The notes: generated by a model from the sequence alone, not told the origin. Counted from the first letter of the stretch, positions 1-8,362 are shown. The stretch is 64,000 bases of DNA from an uncultured Enterorhabdus sp. (GCA_947649205.1 CANSQM010000006.1:1-64000); one strand, 5' to 3'. Numbers and translations are program-made.

Positions 1-39
1 GGCTGAAGTCTCAGACGAAAGAAGCGACTTGACATACAT

Positions 40-207
40 AGGAGCTTCGAGTTCTTCCACTACAGGGACTGGGAGGGCGTCACGCTGGCGGGGTTCGCCG
101 ACCGCCTGGACGCCTACCTGCGGTACTGTCGCGCCGGACGCATCAAGAGGTCGCTCGGATGGATGAGCCCCGACGAGTACCGCGCCTCGCTGGGATACGC
201 CGTCTAG
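40..207 (+). pseudogene. IS3-family transposase (OrfB) 3' remnant
   Basis: The reading frame ending at the TAG at 205-207 encodes about 54 residues that look like the last part of an IS3-family integrase-core transposase. It carries FEFFHYRDWEGV, then DAYLRYC, then RIKRSLGWMSPDEYR, which matches the usual C-terminal pattern RIK-x-LG-x-MSP-x-EYR. An in-frame TGA lies at 4-6 and the residues before about position 43 do not look like the family, so the rest of the element is missing and this is a fragment. No catalytic DDE residues remain. It is probably the scar of an old insertion. Confidence 0.7.
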
Positions 208-258
208 GAGGTACGAAAAAACGTCCGCACCCCCTAGTTTTGTTTCCGAAGGGGCAGA

Positions 259-430
259 TTTTGTTGCGGTAAACTCCGCGAAGTAGATGCACGAGGGGCA
301 ATGGGGGCGGCATAAGGCGTTATACGGCCAATTCGCTATGAAGTTGACCAGGTGTTTCTCAAATAGGGAGTTTCCTCCCGTACGAGCAAGGCAGCACCGG
401 AGTCTATCTCGCGGAGTTTACTGCGCAAAA
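259..430. repeat. Inverted-repeat element, family A, copy 1
   Basis: The left arm (259-287) and right arm (403-430) are inverted copies sharing the core TAAACTCCGCGA, with a few mismatches, around a spacer of about 115 bp. The same arm sequence recurs as a perfect 29-bp inverted repeat at 7199-7357, but the spacer there is different. No open reading frame was found inside. The rest of 208-600 holds no gene that I can support apart from the moeA promoter region. Confidence 0.75.
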
Positions 431-513
431 TCGGCGTAATGACAAGCGCAGCCGCTCGAAACACGGTCTTTCGGAAACGCGCCCCTCTCCCGTGCGGTTT
501 ATTCTCGGACGGT

Positions 514-519
514 TATAAT
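514..519 (+). promoter_or_regulatory. -10 box (TATAAT) upstream of moeA
   Basis: A perfect TATAAT lies 82 bp before the chosen moeA start. No good -35 hexamer is visible at 16-18 bp upstream. The same box recurs before other genes here (MFS exporter, ABC-F, queD, tlyA), which supports it as the local promoter style. Confidence 0.5.
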
Positions 520-600
520 AGAGCGCGGAAATGTGGCGCAGCGCGCCCGGGTTGGCGTGCTTGGCCGCGCGAGCGCTTGAGGAGGAGAAAGGGAACCGAC

Positions 601-1857
601 GTGAAGGACATGATCTCGCTGGAGGAGGCCCGTGCGCTCGTGTGCGGGGCCGTGGAGCCGATGGCCGTGGAAACCGTGGGGCTGCTGGAGGCCGTGGGCC
701 GGGTGGCCGCCGCCGATCTGACGAGCGACATCGACGTGTCCCCCTTCGCCCACTCGGCCATGGACGGCTTCGCCCTGCGGGCCGCCGAGATCGAGGGCGC
801 TACGGAGGAGGTGCCCGTGGCCCTGCGCGTGATCGCCGAGATCGGCGCCGGGGATGTGTTCGAGGGCTCCATCGGGGCGGGGGAGTGCGTGCGCATCATG
901 ACCGGCGCCTGCCTGCCCGACGATGCCGACGCCGTGGTGAAATACGAGATCGTGGGGGTGGTGGAAGGCGACGGGCATACAGGCTCGCTCGTGTCCTTCG
1001 CGGCTCCGACGAAGGTGGGCTCCAACGTGCGCCCCGCCGGCGAGGAGGCTCGGGCCGGCGAGGTCGTCGTGCGCGCGGGCGAGGTCATCGGCGCGGCGGG
1101 CGTGGGCTTTCTGGCCGGCTGCGGCGTGCTGGAGGTGCCGGTGCGCCGGCGCCCCCGGGTGGCCGTCATCGCCACGGGCAGCGAGCTCGTACCCCCCGCC
1201 GAGGTGCCCGGCCCCGGCAAGATCCGCAATTCCAACAGCTACGCCATGGCTGCCTGCGCGAGCCGGGCCGGGGCGGTGCCCCATATCCTGCCCATCGTGG
1301 AGGACACCTACGAGGCCCTGCGCGAGGCCGTGGCCGCGGCCACCCAGGAGTACGACTTCGTGGTGACCACGGGCGGGGCGGCCAACGGCGACTACGATTT
1401 CATCAAGCCCGTGGTGGCCGATCTGGGCGAGCTGCTCATGGCCACGGTGAACATGCGCCCGGGCAAGGCCCAGACCTTCGGGCTGGTGAACGGCACGCCA
1501 GTCTTCGGCCTGCCGGGCAATCCGGCCGCGGCTTACGTGGGCTTCGAGCTGATCATCCGCCCGGCTCTGCGCGCCATGCAGGGCTACCGTTTCCTCGATC
1601 ATCCGGTGGTGCGGGCCCGGCTCACCCAGAACGAGAAGAACCGCGACCAGCGCCGCATCTTCCTGCGCGGCACCCTCACCCGCGGCGCTGACGGTGCCTT
1701 CGAGGTGACGCCGGCCAAGAACCAGAGCTCGGGCCTGTTCGGGCCCATCCAGAAGACCAACTGCATGGCCGTGCTGCCCGAGGGCAGCGAGCCCCAGCCG
1801 GCCGGAACCATGGTAGACTGCATCCTGCTGGATGTGCCGGAAGAGGTGTGCCTGTAG
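601..1857 (+). CDS. moeA: Molybdopterin molybdenumtransferase MoeA
   Basis: MoeA inserts molybdate into adenylylated molybdopterin in the last step of molybdenum cofactor synthesis in the cytoplasm. The 418-residue product has the family landmarks in order: SAMDGFALRA near residue 52, ATGSELV in the middle, TTGGAANGDYDF from about residue 256, NMRPGKAQTFG and GLPGNPAAAYVGFE. I chose the GTG at 601 because a strong GGAGGAGAAAGG site lies just upstream. A longer in-frame start at 439 would add about 54 residues unlike the family and would begin before the -10 box. The mog gene follows 36 bp later, so the two probably form an operon. The likely client is the Mo-oxidoreductase at 48317-50593. Confidence 0.95.
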   Translation: MKDMISLEEARALVCGAVEPMAVETVGLLEAVGRVAAADLTSDIDVSPFAHSAMDGFALRAAEIEGATEEVPVALRVIAEIGAGDVFEGSIGAGECVRIMTGACLPDDADAVVKYEIVGVVEGDGHTGSLVSFAAPTKVGSNVRPAGEEARAGEVVVRAGEVIGAAGVGFLAGCGVLEVPVRRRPRVAVIATGSELVPPAEVPGPGKIRNSNSYAMAACASRAGAVPHILPIVEDTYEALREAVAAATQEYDFVVTTGGAANGDYDFIKPVVADLGELLMATVNMRPGKAQTFGLVNGTPVFGLPGNPAAAYVGFELIIRPALRAMQGYRFLDHPVVRARLTQNEKNRDQRRIFLRGTLTRGADGAFEVTPAKNQSSGLFGPIQKTNCMAVLPEGSEPQPAGTMVDCILLDVPEEVCL

Positions 1858-1893
1858 GGTTCGCCCAGCCCGGCATCTGCGGAAAGGAATTTC

Positions 1894-2427
1894 ATGACCA
1901 TCAAGTTCGCTATCATCACCTGCTCGGATACCCGCACGCTGGCCACCGACGAGGCGGGGGCTAAGCTGGAAGAGCTGATCGCCGCGGAGGGCTGGGAGTG
2001 CATCCGCCGCGTCGTGGAGAAGGACGAGCGTCCGTTTATCGCTGGGGCGCTGCTGGACGCCTGTGACCACACCGATGCCGACGTGGTGCTCACCTGCGGC
2101 GGCAGCGGCCTCTCGCTGCGGGACGTGACCCCCGAGGCCACCCGCGACGTGGCCGACCGCGAGGTGCCGGGCATTGCCGAGGCCATGCGCGTCCACAGCC
2201 TGAAGATCACCCCCTACGCCATGCTGTCCCGGGCCATCTGCGCCCAACGGGGCCGCACCCTCATCATCAACCTGCCCGGTTCCACCAAGGCGGCTACCGA
2301 GAACTGGGAGGGCATCGTGGCGGCGTTGCCCCATGCCGTGAAGATGATGGCCGGAGGCGGCCATGACACGCAGAAGAGCCTCTCGGAAAAGCTCTCCGCT
2401 GCCGCGGCCCGCGGCGAGCTCGGATAG
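1894..2427 (+). CDS. mog: Molybdopterin adenylyltransferase (Mog/MoaB family)
   Basis: This 177-residue protein adenylylates molybdopterin, giving the substrate of MoeA. The N-terminus FAIITCSDTRTL and the signature TCGGSGLSLRDVTPEAT (about residues 67-83) are the MPT-binding motifs of the MogA/MoaB family. INLPGSTKAA near residue 128 is also typical. The start ATG is preceded by GGAAAGGAATTTC. It lies 36 bp after moeA in the same direction, so co-transcription is likely. Mog and MoaB cannot be told apart with certainty from sequence alone, but the pairing with moeA favours the adenylyltransferase role. Confidence 0.93.
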   Translation: MTIKFAIITCSDTRTLATDEAGAKLEELIAAEGWECIRRVVEKDERPFIAGALLDACDHTDADVVLTCGGSGLSLRDVTPEATRDVADREVPGIAEAMRVHSLKITPYAMLSRAICAQRGRTLIINLPGSTKAATENWEGIVAALPHAVKMMAGGGHDTQKSLSEKLSAAAARGELG

Positions 2428-2570
2428 GGCCGACCGCATTAAGGCGGCCGACCCTCTGTCGTGCCCCCTGTGCCGTGAAGATGCCCCTCGCCCGCCGTTG
2501 CGGAGGCCAACAAGCGCTATACTGGAGCGCGATAAGGTAGGCGTTACGTGCGGTTTCGAGGTGGCACTTC

Positions 2571-3995
2571 ATGGCAGAACTTCCCAACGGCTTCACCGGC
2601 TTCTCCCGTCGCGATCCGAACTTCGTGTCGGCGGGCGATGCCCTGCGCAGCTCCCGCTACGACGACACGCCCTTTGCGGCTCGCAAGCAGGAGCGCTCTG
2701 CGGTTGGCGGCTGGGCACCGGCGGGTTCGGCCGCGGGAGTGTCGGCCCGGGGCGCCGCGGGGCCTATGGCCCCGGCCTCCGATGTGTTGCAGTTCGCCGA
2801 GAGCGGCACGGCTCCGGCCGGCCCCCCGCGCTTCGACCCCGACAAGCTCGCCCATATTCCCGAGACCGATCGGCGCTGGTCCTGGGTGGAGATCGACCTG
2901 AACGCCATCCGCCACAATGCTTCCACGGTGAAGCATCGTCTGCGCCCCGGCTGTCGACTTATGGCCGTGGTGAAGGCCGATGCCTACGGTCATGGGGCCG
3001 TGCAGGTGGCCAAGACGGCTCTGAATTCCGGGGCCGAGTACCTGGGTGTGGCCACGGTGGACGAGGCCATCGCCCTGCGCGAGGCCTACGTGAACGCCCC
3101 GGTGCTCGTGCTGGCCGAGCCTCCGGCCACGGCCATCCCGCTGCTTCTGGCCTACAAGATCATGCCGAGCGTCTACACCGCCGAGTTCGCCATCCGCTAC
3201 GCCGAGGCCGCCGATGCCTTCGGGCTGCGGGCACCGTTCCACCTGAAGGTGAACACGGGCATGAACCGCATCGGCGTGCGCTGGGACGAAGTGGTGGAAT
3301 TCGCGCGGCAGATCTCGTTCCACCGGGCCCTGGACCTGGAGGGCACCTTCACCCACTTCGCCACGGCCGACTGTCCCGGCACCATCGATTTCGAGCGCCA
3401 GGTGAAGCGCTTCGCCGAGGCGGTGAACGCCCTGCGGGCCGCGGGGCTGAACCCGGGCATCGTGCACGCGGCCAATTCCGCGGCGGCCATCCGCTACCCG
3501 GAGGTGCAGCTGGATATGGTGCGCCTCGGCATCTCGCTCTACGGCTTCTATCCCTGCCCGGAGGCCTATCCGCTCATCGATTTGAAGCCGGCCATGGCCG
3601 TGAAGGCCCGCATCACCGACGTGAAGATCGTGTCCGTCAACGAGGGGGTCAGCTACGGGCTGCACTACCGCAGCCCCGGCTCGGTGAAGATATGCACCCT
3701 GCCCATCGGTTATGCCGACGGTTTGCGTCGCGGGCTCTCGAATCGCACTGACGTGCTCCTCGGCGGCCGGCGCTTCCATCAGGCGGGGAACATCTGCATG
3801 GACCAGTGCATGTTCGAGGTGAATCTGCGCCAGCGCCTCGGTATCGATCCCCAGATCGGCGACGAGGTGGTCATCGTGGGCGAGCAGGGCGAGGCGGCCA
3901 TCACCATCGACGAGATGGCCGAGACCCTGGGCACCATCCAGCACGAGGTGGCCATTGGCTTCGGCTGCTCGCGACTGCCTCGAATTTATATCTAA
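2571..3995 (+). CDS. alr: Alanine racemase with N-terminal extension
   Basis: The enzyme makes D-alanine for peptidoglycan with pyridoxal phosphate. The PLP-binding lysine is K135 in VVKADAYGHGA and the catalytic tyrosine is about Y362 in GVSYGLHYRS. SYGL, IGYADGL and MDQCMFEV are family motifs. The protein has 474 residues, about 100 more than usual. The racemase fold starts at SWVEIDLNAIRHN near residue 105, and the first 100 residues are a low-complexity Ala/Gly/Pro-rich stretch. The ATG at 2571 has no strong ribosome site (GAGGTGGCACTTC), so a later start is possible, but no better Met with a site precedes the fold. The stop codon lies inside an 11-bp-stem palindrome. Confidence 0.93.
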   Translation: MAELPNGFTGFSRRDPNFVSAGDALRSSRYDDTPFAARKQERSAVGGWAPAGSAAGVSARGAAGPMAPASDVLQFAESGTAPAGPPRFDPDKLAHIPETDRRWSWVEIDLNAIRHNASTVKHRLRPGCRLMAVVKADAYGHGAVQVAKTALNSGAEYLGVATVDEAIALREAYVNAPVLVLAEPPATAIPLLLAYKIMPSVYTAEFAIRYAEAADAFGLRAPFHLKVNTGMNRIGVRWDEVVEFARQISFHRALDLEGTFTHFATADCPGTIDFERQVKRFAEAVNALRAAGLNPGIVHAANSAAAIRYPEVQLDMVRLGISLYGFYPCPEAYPLIDLKPAMAVKARITDVKIVSVNEGVSYGLHYRSPGSVKICTLPIGYADGLRRGLSNRTDVLLGGRRFHQAGNICMDQCMFEVNLRQRLGIDPQIGDEVVIVGEQGEAAITIDEMAETLGTIQHEVAIGFGCSRLPRIYI

Positions 3996-4026
3996 ATTCG
4001 AGGCCTCGCTGACGTCCTTGGGCGAA
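3978..4026. repeat. Stop-codon palindrome of alr plus element end fragment
   Basis: The stem CCTCGAATTTA (3978-3988) and TAAATTCGAGG (3993-4003) are perfect inverted copies with a 4-base loop. The alr stop TAA is the first triplet of the 3' arm. Directly after it, 4004-4026 matches 39285-39307 at 22 of 23 bases, the right end of the element downstream of lysC. No T-run follows, so it is not a standard intrinsic terminator. Confidence 0.7.
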
Positions 4027-4048
4027 TCTGTGAGAGAGGATTGTATGT

Positions 4049-4648
4049 ATGGATATGACGAGTTCCCAGACGAATACCGCTCGGCAGCACCCCCATATCC
4101 CCCTCGATGAGCTGCGGGCGCAGGTGGCGGCGTGCCGGCAATGCCCGCTGTGCGAGGGGCGCACTCAAACCGTGTTCGGCGTGGGCAACCCCGAGGCACG
4201 GGTGCTCATCGTGGGGGAGGCCCCGGGCAAGAACGAGGACTTGCAGGGCGAGCCCTTCGTGGGCGCGGCGGGCAAGTACCTCAACGAGCTGCTGGCCATC
4301 GCCGGGCTTGCCCGCGACGAGGTGTTCATCGCCAACGTGCTGAAGTGCCGACCGCCCTCGAATCGTGATCCGCGTCCCGAGGAGATCCAGACCTGTACGC
4401 CGTTCCTCCGAGAGCAGACCCGCACTATCGACCCGGAGTTCATCGTCACCCTGGGCAACTTCGCCACGAAGTTCATCCTGAAGACCGATGTGGGCATCAC
4501 GCGGCTCCACGGCACCTTGCAGCGGGCCGGGCGCTTCAAGGTGTTCCCCATCTTCCACCCGGCTGCCGCCCTCTACGACGGCAGCAAGCGCGAGGCCCTG
4601 GAGAACGACTTCACTACGCTGGGGGAGTTGCTGAAGGCTGCTGATTAA
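4049..4648 (+). CDS. Type-4 (Fe-S) uracil-DNA glycosylase
   Basis: It removes uracil from DNA in base-excision repair. The 199-residue protein shows the family-4 features: N-terminal CRQCPLC, GEAPGKNEDLQGEPFVGAAG as motif A, a second cysteine pair in LKCRPPSNRDPRPEEIQTC, and HPAAALYDG as the C-terminal motif. The four cysteines (CxxC, then C-x16-C) are the expected [4Fe-4S] ligands. The start ATG at 4049 follows GAGAGAGGATTGT; an internal ATG two codons on is an alternative. It lies 53 bp downstream of alr and ends close to the oppositely directed corA. Confidence 0.93.
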   Translation: MDMTSSQTNTARQHPHIPLDELRAQVAACRQCPLCEGRTQTVFGVGNPEARVLIVGEAPGKNEDLQGEPFVGAAGKYLNELLAIAGLARDEVFIANVLKCRPPSNRDPRPEEIQTCTPFLREQTRTIDPEFIVTLGNFATKFILKTDVGITRLHGTLQRAGRFKVFPIFHPAAALYDGSKREALENDFTTLGELLKAAD

Positions 4649-4659
4649 TCCCGCTAACC

Positions 4660-5586
4660 CTACAACCAGTTCTTCTTCTTGAAGAACAGGATCATCGTCA
4701 CGATCATGAGGGCCGCGAGCACGATGATGGTGACGGACATATAGGGCCAGTCGAGCCCCGGCAGTACCGTGAGGTTCATGCCGAACCAGCCGGTGACCAG
4801 GGTGAGTGGGGCGAACATCACCGTGGCGATGGTGAGGATCTGCATGGTGGAGTTTTGCTTGAGGTCGATTTGGGTCTGATGCAGCTCGCGCAGCTGAAGG
4901 CTGTACTCCCGCAGGGTCTCGGCCCGATCGGCCAGGTGGTTCGCGTGGGCAGCCACGTGGCTGAACGCGCGCGCTTCTTCGCGGCTCATCACCTTATTCT
5001 CGTTGTCGGCGATCAGATCGGCCATGACGGCGATCTGCTGGTAGTACGAGCCCATGCGCATGGCGGCGCGGCGATAGCCCATGATGGTCTGGGACGATAC
5101 GGTTTCGCTGTGGTCGAGCATGACCTCCTCGATTTTCTCCATAGCGTCCTCCATGAGGGAGAACCAGGTGAAATCGTCGGCGATGAGCGTCTTCATGAGG
5201 GCGTAGAGGCAATGGGACGTGGTGGCCTTGGTGAGGATGCCGCTGGTGGACACCTTCTGCAGCATATCGGCGGCCACGGTACCGTCGTCGATGAAGATGA
5301 GCCGGTCGGCGTCGAGATAGAATGACATGCGGTCGGGGTCGGCCGTGGGATCGGTCTTATCGGGCACAGCGAAAGAGCCGATGACGAAGGAGGGGTAGAG
5401 CTCCACGAAGTTCATCTCAGCCGGTTCGAGCGCGGCCAGGCCGTTGCGGCCCTCCTGGGAGATGTTGGGCAGGGCGTCGAACTCGTGGGACGTGATGACC
5501 TTCACGAGGGGCGGCCGGGGATTCTCGCGGGTGCTGGGGGCGCTGAGAGGCTGGGGCTGGTTCAGTTCGTAGACAATGGCCATCAT
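4660..5586 (-). CDS. corA: CorA-family magnesium/divalent cation transporter
   Basis: This is a membrane channel-transporter for Mg2+ or other divalent ions. The 308-residue protein has a long soluble N-terminal part with helical stretches (LYALMKTLIADDFTWF, about residue 125) and two C-terminal membrane helices. The diagnostic GMN motif is present as TGWFGMNLTVLPG near residue 270, and the chain ends in the basic tail KKKNWL. The start has two ATGs in tandem after GAGGAGGAA. It is convergent with the uracil glycosylase gene; the gap is only 11 bp. The bacterial CorA and the ZntB-like branches are close, so ion specificity is not certain. Confidence 0.92.
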   Translation of the reverse strand: MMAIVYELNQPQPLSAPSTRENPRPPLVKVITSHEFDALPNISQEGRNGLAALEPAEMNFVELYPSFVIGSFAVPDKTDPTADPDRMSFYLDADRLIFIDDGTVAADMLQKVSTSGILTKATTSHCLYALMKTLIADDFTWFSLMEDAMEKIEEVMLDHSETVSSQTIMGYRRAAMRMGSYYQQIAVMADLIADNENKVMSREEARAFSHVAAHANHLADRAETLREYSLQLRELHQTQIDLKQNSTMQILTIATVMFAPLTLVTGWFGMNLTVLPGLDWPYMSVTIIVLAALMIVTMILFFKKKNWL

Positions 5587-5723
5587 TTCCTCCTCGCGGC
5601 ACCGTCGCTTCTGGTTCCCTAGTATAGAATGAGCCGCGCAGTAACCGTTCCCGTGCGGCTATCTGTCACTTGTTTGTGTCCCGGCGTTGCGGCGCTGCGT
5701 CCTTCGCGAAGAAAGGTGGTCCT

Positions 5724-7166
5724 ATGGTCTTCGATCCCGTTGCCTGGATCAACACCCCCCGTTGGCAGGCCTCGCGCCTGGGGCTCGAGCGCATGACCGA
5801 TCTGCTGGAACGCCTGGGCCGTCCCCAGGATGCTCTGCATTTTGTCCACGTGGCGGGCACCAACGGGAAGGGGTCGATCTGCGCCTATCTGGCTCGTATC
5901 CTCGAAGCGGCCGGCTATACCGTGGGGCTGTTCACGAGCCCCTATATCCTGCGCTTCGAGGAGCGCATCCGCGTGAACGGCGCCGATATCACCGGCGAGG
6001 AGCTGACCCGCGCCGTGGCCGCCGTGCGTCCCGTCGCCGAGGCCATGGAGGCCGCAACGGGGGATCATCCCACGGAGTTCGAGTTGATGGCCGCCGTGGC
6101 CCTGGAGCATTTTCGCGCTGCGGCCTGCGATATCGTGGTGCTGGAAGTGGGCCTGGGAGGCCGGCTGGACGCCACTAACGCCATCGACGCCCCCGAGGCG
6201 AGCGTCATCGGCCGCATCGGGCTGGACCACACCGACCTTTTGGGCGACAGCCTGGCGGCCATCGCCGGGGAGAAGGCCGGCATCGTGAAGGCCGGGGTCC
6301 CGGTGGTCAGCTGGCCCCAGGAGCCCGAGGCCATGGACGTCATCGAGGCCGTGACCGCCGAGCGCGGCTGCGAGCTGCGTTGCCCCGACTTTGCCGACCT
6401 GGCGGTGGAGCCGTTGGAGGGGACGGCGTGGGGTGGCACGGTGGCCGACGAGGTTGTGGGAGGGAGTGCGGCGGAGGCAGCGGCCAGCGAAGTTGCGGGA
6501 GGAGACGCGGAAGAGACTGCTGATCGTGCGCTGTCGGCAGCGCGGCGCTTCGCCTATCGGGGGGAGGCGTTCGCGACCCAGATGTTGGGCAGTTACCAGC
6601 CAGCCAACGCCGCCATGGCCATCGAGGCCGTGGGCGTTCTGCGCGAGCGGGGCTGGTCTATTTCCGAGGCGGCCCTGAAAGAGGGCATCGCCGCGGCCCG
6701 CTGGCCCGGGCGCTTCGAGGTGGTGGGCACCTTCCCGCTCACCATCGTGGACGGCGGCCACAATCCCCAGGGAGCCGAGGCCTTGGCCTCGTCGCTCGCG
6801 GACTTGCTGGGCGAGGCAGGGCGCAGCTCGGTGCACTTCGCCCTAGGCGTGCTGGCCGACAAAGACTACCCGGCCATGGTGCGTGCCGTGGCGCCCTGGG
6901 CCGCCTCGTTCTCGGTGTACGCGCCGGAGAATCCCCGGGCCCTGGCGGCCCACGAGCTGGCTGCATGCGTTCGGGACGTGCTGGCCGAGGAAGTTCGCAG
7001 CGGAGCAGCCGTCCCCCGTGGCGGCGCCGTGCCGGTAAGCATGTGCGCCAGCCCAGCCGCCGCCTTTGCCGCCGCGCGGGATGCAGCAGGCTCTGAAGGC
7101 GTGGCCGTGGCCTTCGGGACCCTCTACGCCATCGCCGACCTTACGAATGCGTCGGGATGTCGGTAG
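5724..7166 (+). CDS. folC: Bifunctional folylpolyglutamate/dihydrofolate synthase
   Basis: FolC adds glutamate to folates and, in many bacteria, makes dihydrofolate from dihydropteroate. The 480-residue protein has the Mur-ligase-type P-loop GTNGKGSICAYL near residue 48, then LFTSPYILRFEERIRVNG, the VLEVGLGGRLDATNAI motif and a C-terminal domain beginning around VDGGHNPQGAEAL. I chose ATG 5724 because GAAAGGTGG precedes it; an earlier ATG at 5670 would add 18 residues with no ribosome site. Residues around 230-275 (encoded near 6420-6540) are a low-complexity Gly/Ala/Glu insertion that most FolC proteins lack. The gene stands alone and divergent from corA. Confidence 0.93.
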   Translation: MVFDPVAWINTPRWQASRLGLERMTDLLERLGRPQDALHFVHVAGTNGKGSICAYLARILEAAGYTVGLFTSPYILRFEERIRVNGADITGEELTRAVAAVRPVAEAMEAATGDHPTEFELMAAVALEHFRAAACDIVVLEVGLGGRLDATNAIDAPEASVIGRIGLDHTDLLGDSLAAIAGEKAGIVKAGVPVVSWPQEPEAMDVIEAVTAERGCELRCPDFADLAVEPLEGTAWGGTVADEVVGGSAAEAAASEVAGGDAEETADRALSAARRFAYRGEAFATQMLGSYQPANAAMAIEAVGVLRERGWSISEAALKEGIAAARWPGRFEVVGTFPLTIVDGGHNPQGAEALASSLADLLGEAGRSSVHFALGVLADKDYPAMVRAVAPWAASFSVYAPENPRALAAHELAACVRDVLAEEVRSGAAVPRGGAVPVSMCASPAAAFAAARDAAGSEGVAVAFGTLYAIADLTNASGCR

Positions 7167-7198
7167 AGCTTGGGCGTCCCGGTTTCTGAAAGAGGCGG

Positions 7199-7357
7199 TT
7201 TCGCGCAGCAAACTCCGCGAAATAGATACGGGCGCCGTGCCTTCTGGGCAAAACTGCGCCAAACGGGGCGAGGAAGCTGCGGTTTTGCACGAGAAGCAGT
7301 TCTATTTGATGCTCTGTGGCTGCGGGGAATCTATTTCGCGGAGTTTGCTGCGCGAAA
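7199..7357. repeat. Inverted-repeat element, family A, copy 2 (perfect 29-bp arms)
   Basis: The arm 7199-7227 is the exact reverse complement of 7329-7357 over 29 bases, with the core AAACTCCGCGAAATAGAT. The 101-bp spacer holds no supported gene. Copy 1 at 259-430 has the same arms but an unrelated spacer. The element lies between the end of folC and the acpP terminator. Confidence 0.9.
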
Positions 7358-7377
7358 ACAGACTTTTGGAAAACGAA

Positions 7378-7408
7378 AAGCCCCCGCGGCCGAGGGCCGC
7401 GGGGGCTT
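7378..7408 (-). terminator. Intrinsic terminator of the hpf-acpP operon
   Basis: A 14-bp perfect GC stem (AAGCCCCCGCGGCC, loop GAG, then its complement) is followed on the minus strand by CGTTTTCC. It lies 25 bp after the acpP stop. Confidence 0.8.
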
Positions 7409-7432
7409 GGATGCGATGGTGTGTCGCGCGAC

Positions 7433-7651
7433 TTACAGGGAGTCGATGTAGGTCACCAGGTCGCCCACGGTCACGAGGCCCTCCGGCTCGCCGAAGTCGA
7501 CCTCGCAGGCCTCCTCCAGATCGCAGATGAGCTCGACCATGTCCAGGGAGTCGATGCCGAGGGACTCGAAGGTCGCCTCAGGGGTGACGGTGGCGGGGTC
7601 GATGTCGAGATTGCTCTCGAGAACGCCGGCGATGGTGTCGATAGTGGCCAT
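7433..7651 (-). CDS. acpP: Acyl carrier protein
   Basis: This is the 72-residue carrier for fatty acid synthesis. The phosphopantetheine serine lies in GIDSLDMVEL (about residue 35), and the protein is acidic throughout as expected. A GGAGGATTAGTTC site precedes the ATG. The start lies 3 bp after the stop of the hpf gene, so the two are very likely on one transcript. Other fatty acid genes are not nearby, so it could serve as the general ACP or a specialised one; its normal sequence favours the general role. Confidence 0.92.
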   Translation of the reverse strand: MATIDTIAGVLESNLDIDPATVTPEATFESLGIDSLDMVELICDLEEACEVDFGEPEGLVTVGDLVTYIDSL

Positions 7652-7654
7652 GAA

Positions 7655-8239
7655 CTAATCCTCCTTTTGCGTGAGCAGACCGTAGCCGCCGTCCGTGCGG
7701 CGGTACAGGATGTGCACCAGGTTGGTGTCACGATCAGTGTATGCGAAAAAGTCGTGGCCCAACAGATCGATCTGGATGAGCGCCTCATCTTCGGTCATGG
7801 GCGTGAACTCCGTCTCCTTGCGACGCACGATCTCGTCATCGGCCAGCTCGTCCATGAGGCGGTCCAGATCCAGCTCGCTCTCGGGGTGGGCGTCCTCGTG
7901 GGCATAGTCGACGATGCGCTCCGTGGCGCGGATCTTCTTGTCCAGCACGCGGGTCTTGTACTTGCGCAGTTGGCGGGCAACCTTGGCAGCGGCCACGTCG
8001 ATGGCGGCGTACATATCCTCTTCGCTCTCTTCCACACGCACGATGTGGCCCTTGATGCGAACGGTGACCTCGCAGATGGCCGGCAGCGGATTGGCCGGGT
8101 TCTTCTCAGTGTACAGGACAACTTCCGTGGATACGGCGTCGGCATCGACGGCCTTGATGGCGTTGCCCACCTTCTCCTCGGCATATTGACGAAGGGCGTC
8201 GGTGACGGGCATTTTGCGTCCGGACACGGTGATCGTCAT
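7655..8239 (-). CDS. hpf: Long-form ribosome hibernation promoting factor
   Basis: This protein binds the 30S decoding site and pairs ribosomes into inactive 100S dimers in slow growth. The 194-residue length fits the long form. The N-terminal domain (about residues 1-100) starts MTITVSGRKMPVTDALRQY. A charged linker follows, and the C-terminal dimerisation domain has FFAYTDRDTNLVHILYRRTDGGYGLL (split here as FFAYTDRDTNLVH and ILYRRTDGGYGLL). The ribosome site AAAGAGGTGGAATC precedes the ATG. The acpP gene is 3 bp downstream. The unusual 5' leader is described separately. Confidence 0.95.
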   Translation of the reverse strand: MTITVSGRKMPVTDALRQYAEEKVGNAIKAVDADAVSTEVVLYTEKNPANPLPAICEVTVRIKGHIVRVEESEEDMYAAIDVAAAKVARQLRKYKTRVLDKKIRATERIVDYAHEDAHPESELDLDRLMDELADDEIVRRKETEFTPMTEDEALIQIDLLGHDFFAYTDRDTNLVHILYRRTDGGYGLLTQKED

Positions 8240-8362
8240 GATTCCACCTCTTTAATTCGTGGCCTACAGGTTCGGTTGGCACGCTGGCGCCCCTCTGTCC
8301 CGCATCGTTCGCGCGATGGGAGGCAAAGCGACAAACGGCTGCCAACCGGAGTAAACAGCATA
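8240..8362 (-). promoter_or_regulatory. Predicted hpf promoter and structured leader
   Basis: On the minus strand a TATGCT -10 box lies at 8362-8357, which would start transcripts near 8350. The first bases of that RNA, CGGTTGGCA (8347-8339 side), can pair with TGCCAACCG about 65 nt later (8281-8273 side), closing a domain that contains a second stem around 8302-8320. About 35 nt then remain before the hpf start. The rest of the 426-bp gap up to nhaA (8363-8597) shows no gene that I can support. Confidence 0.4.
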
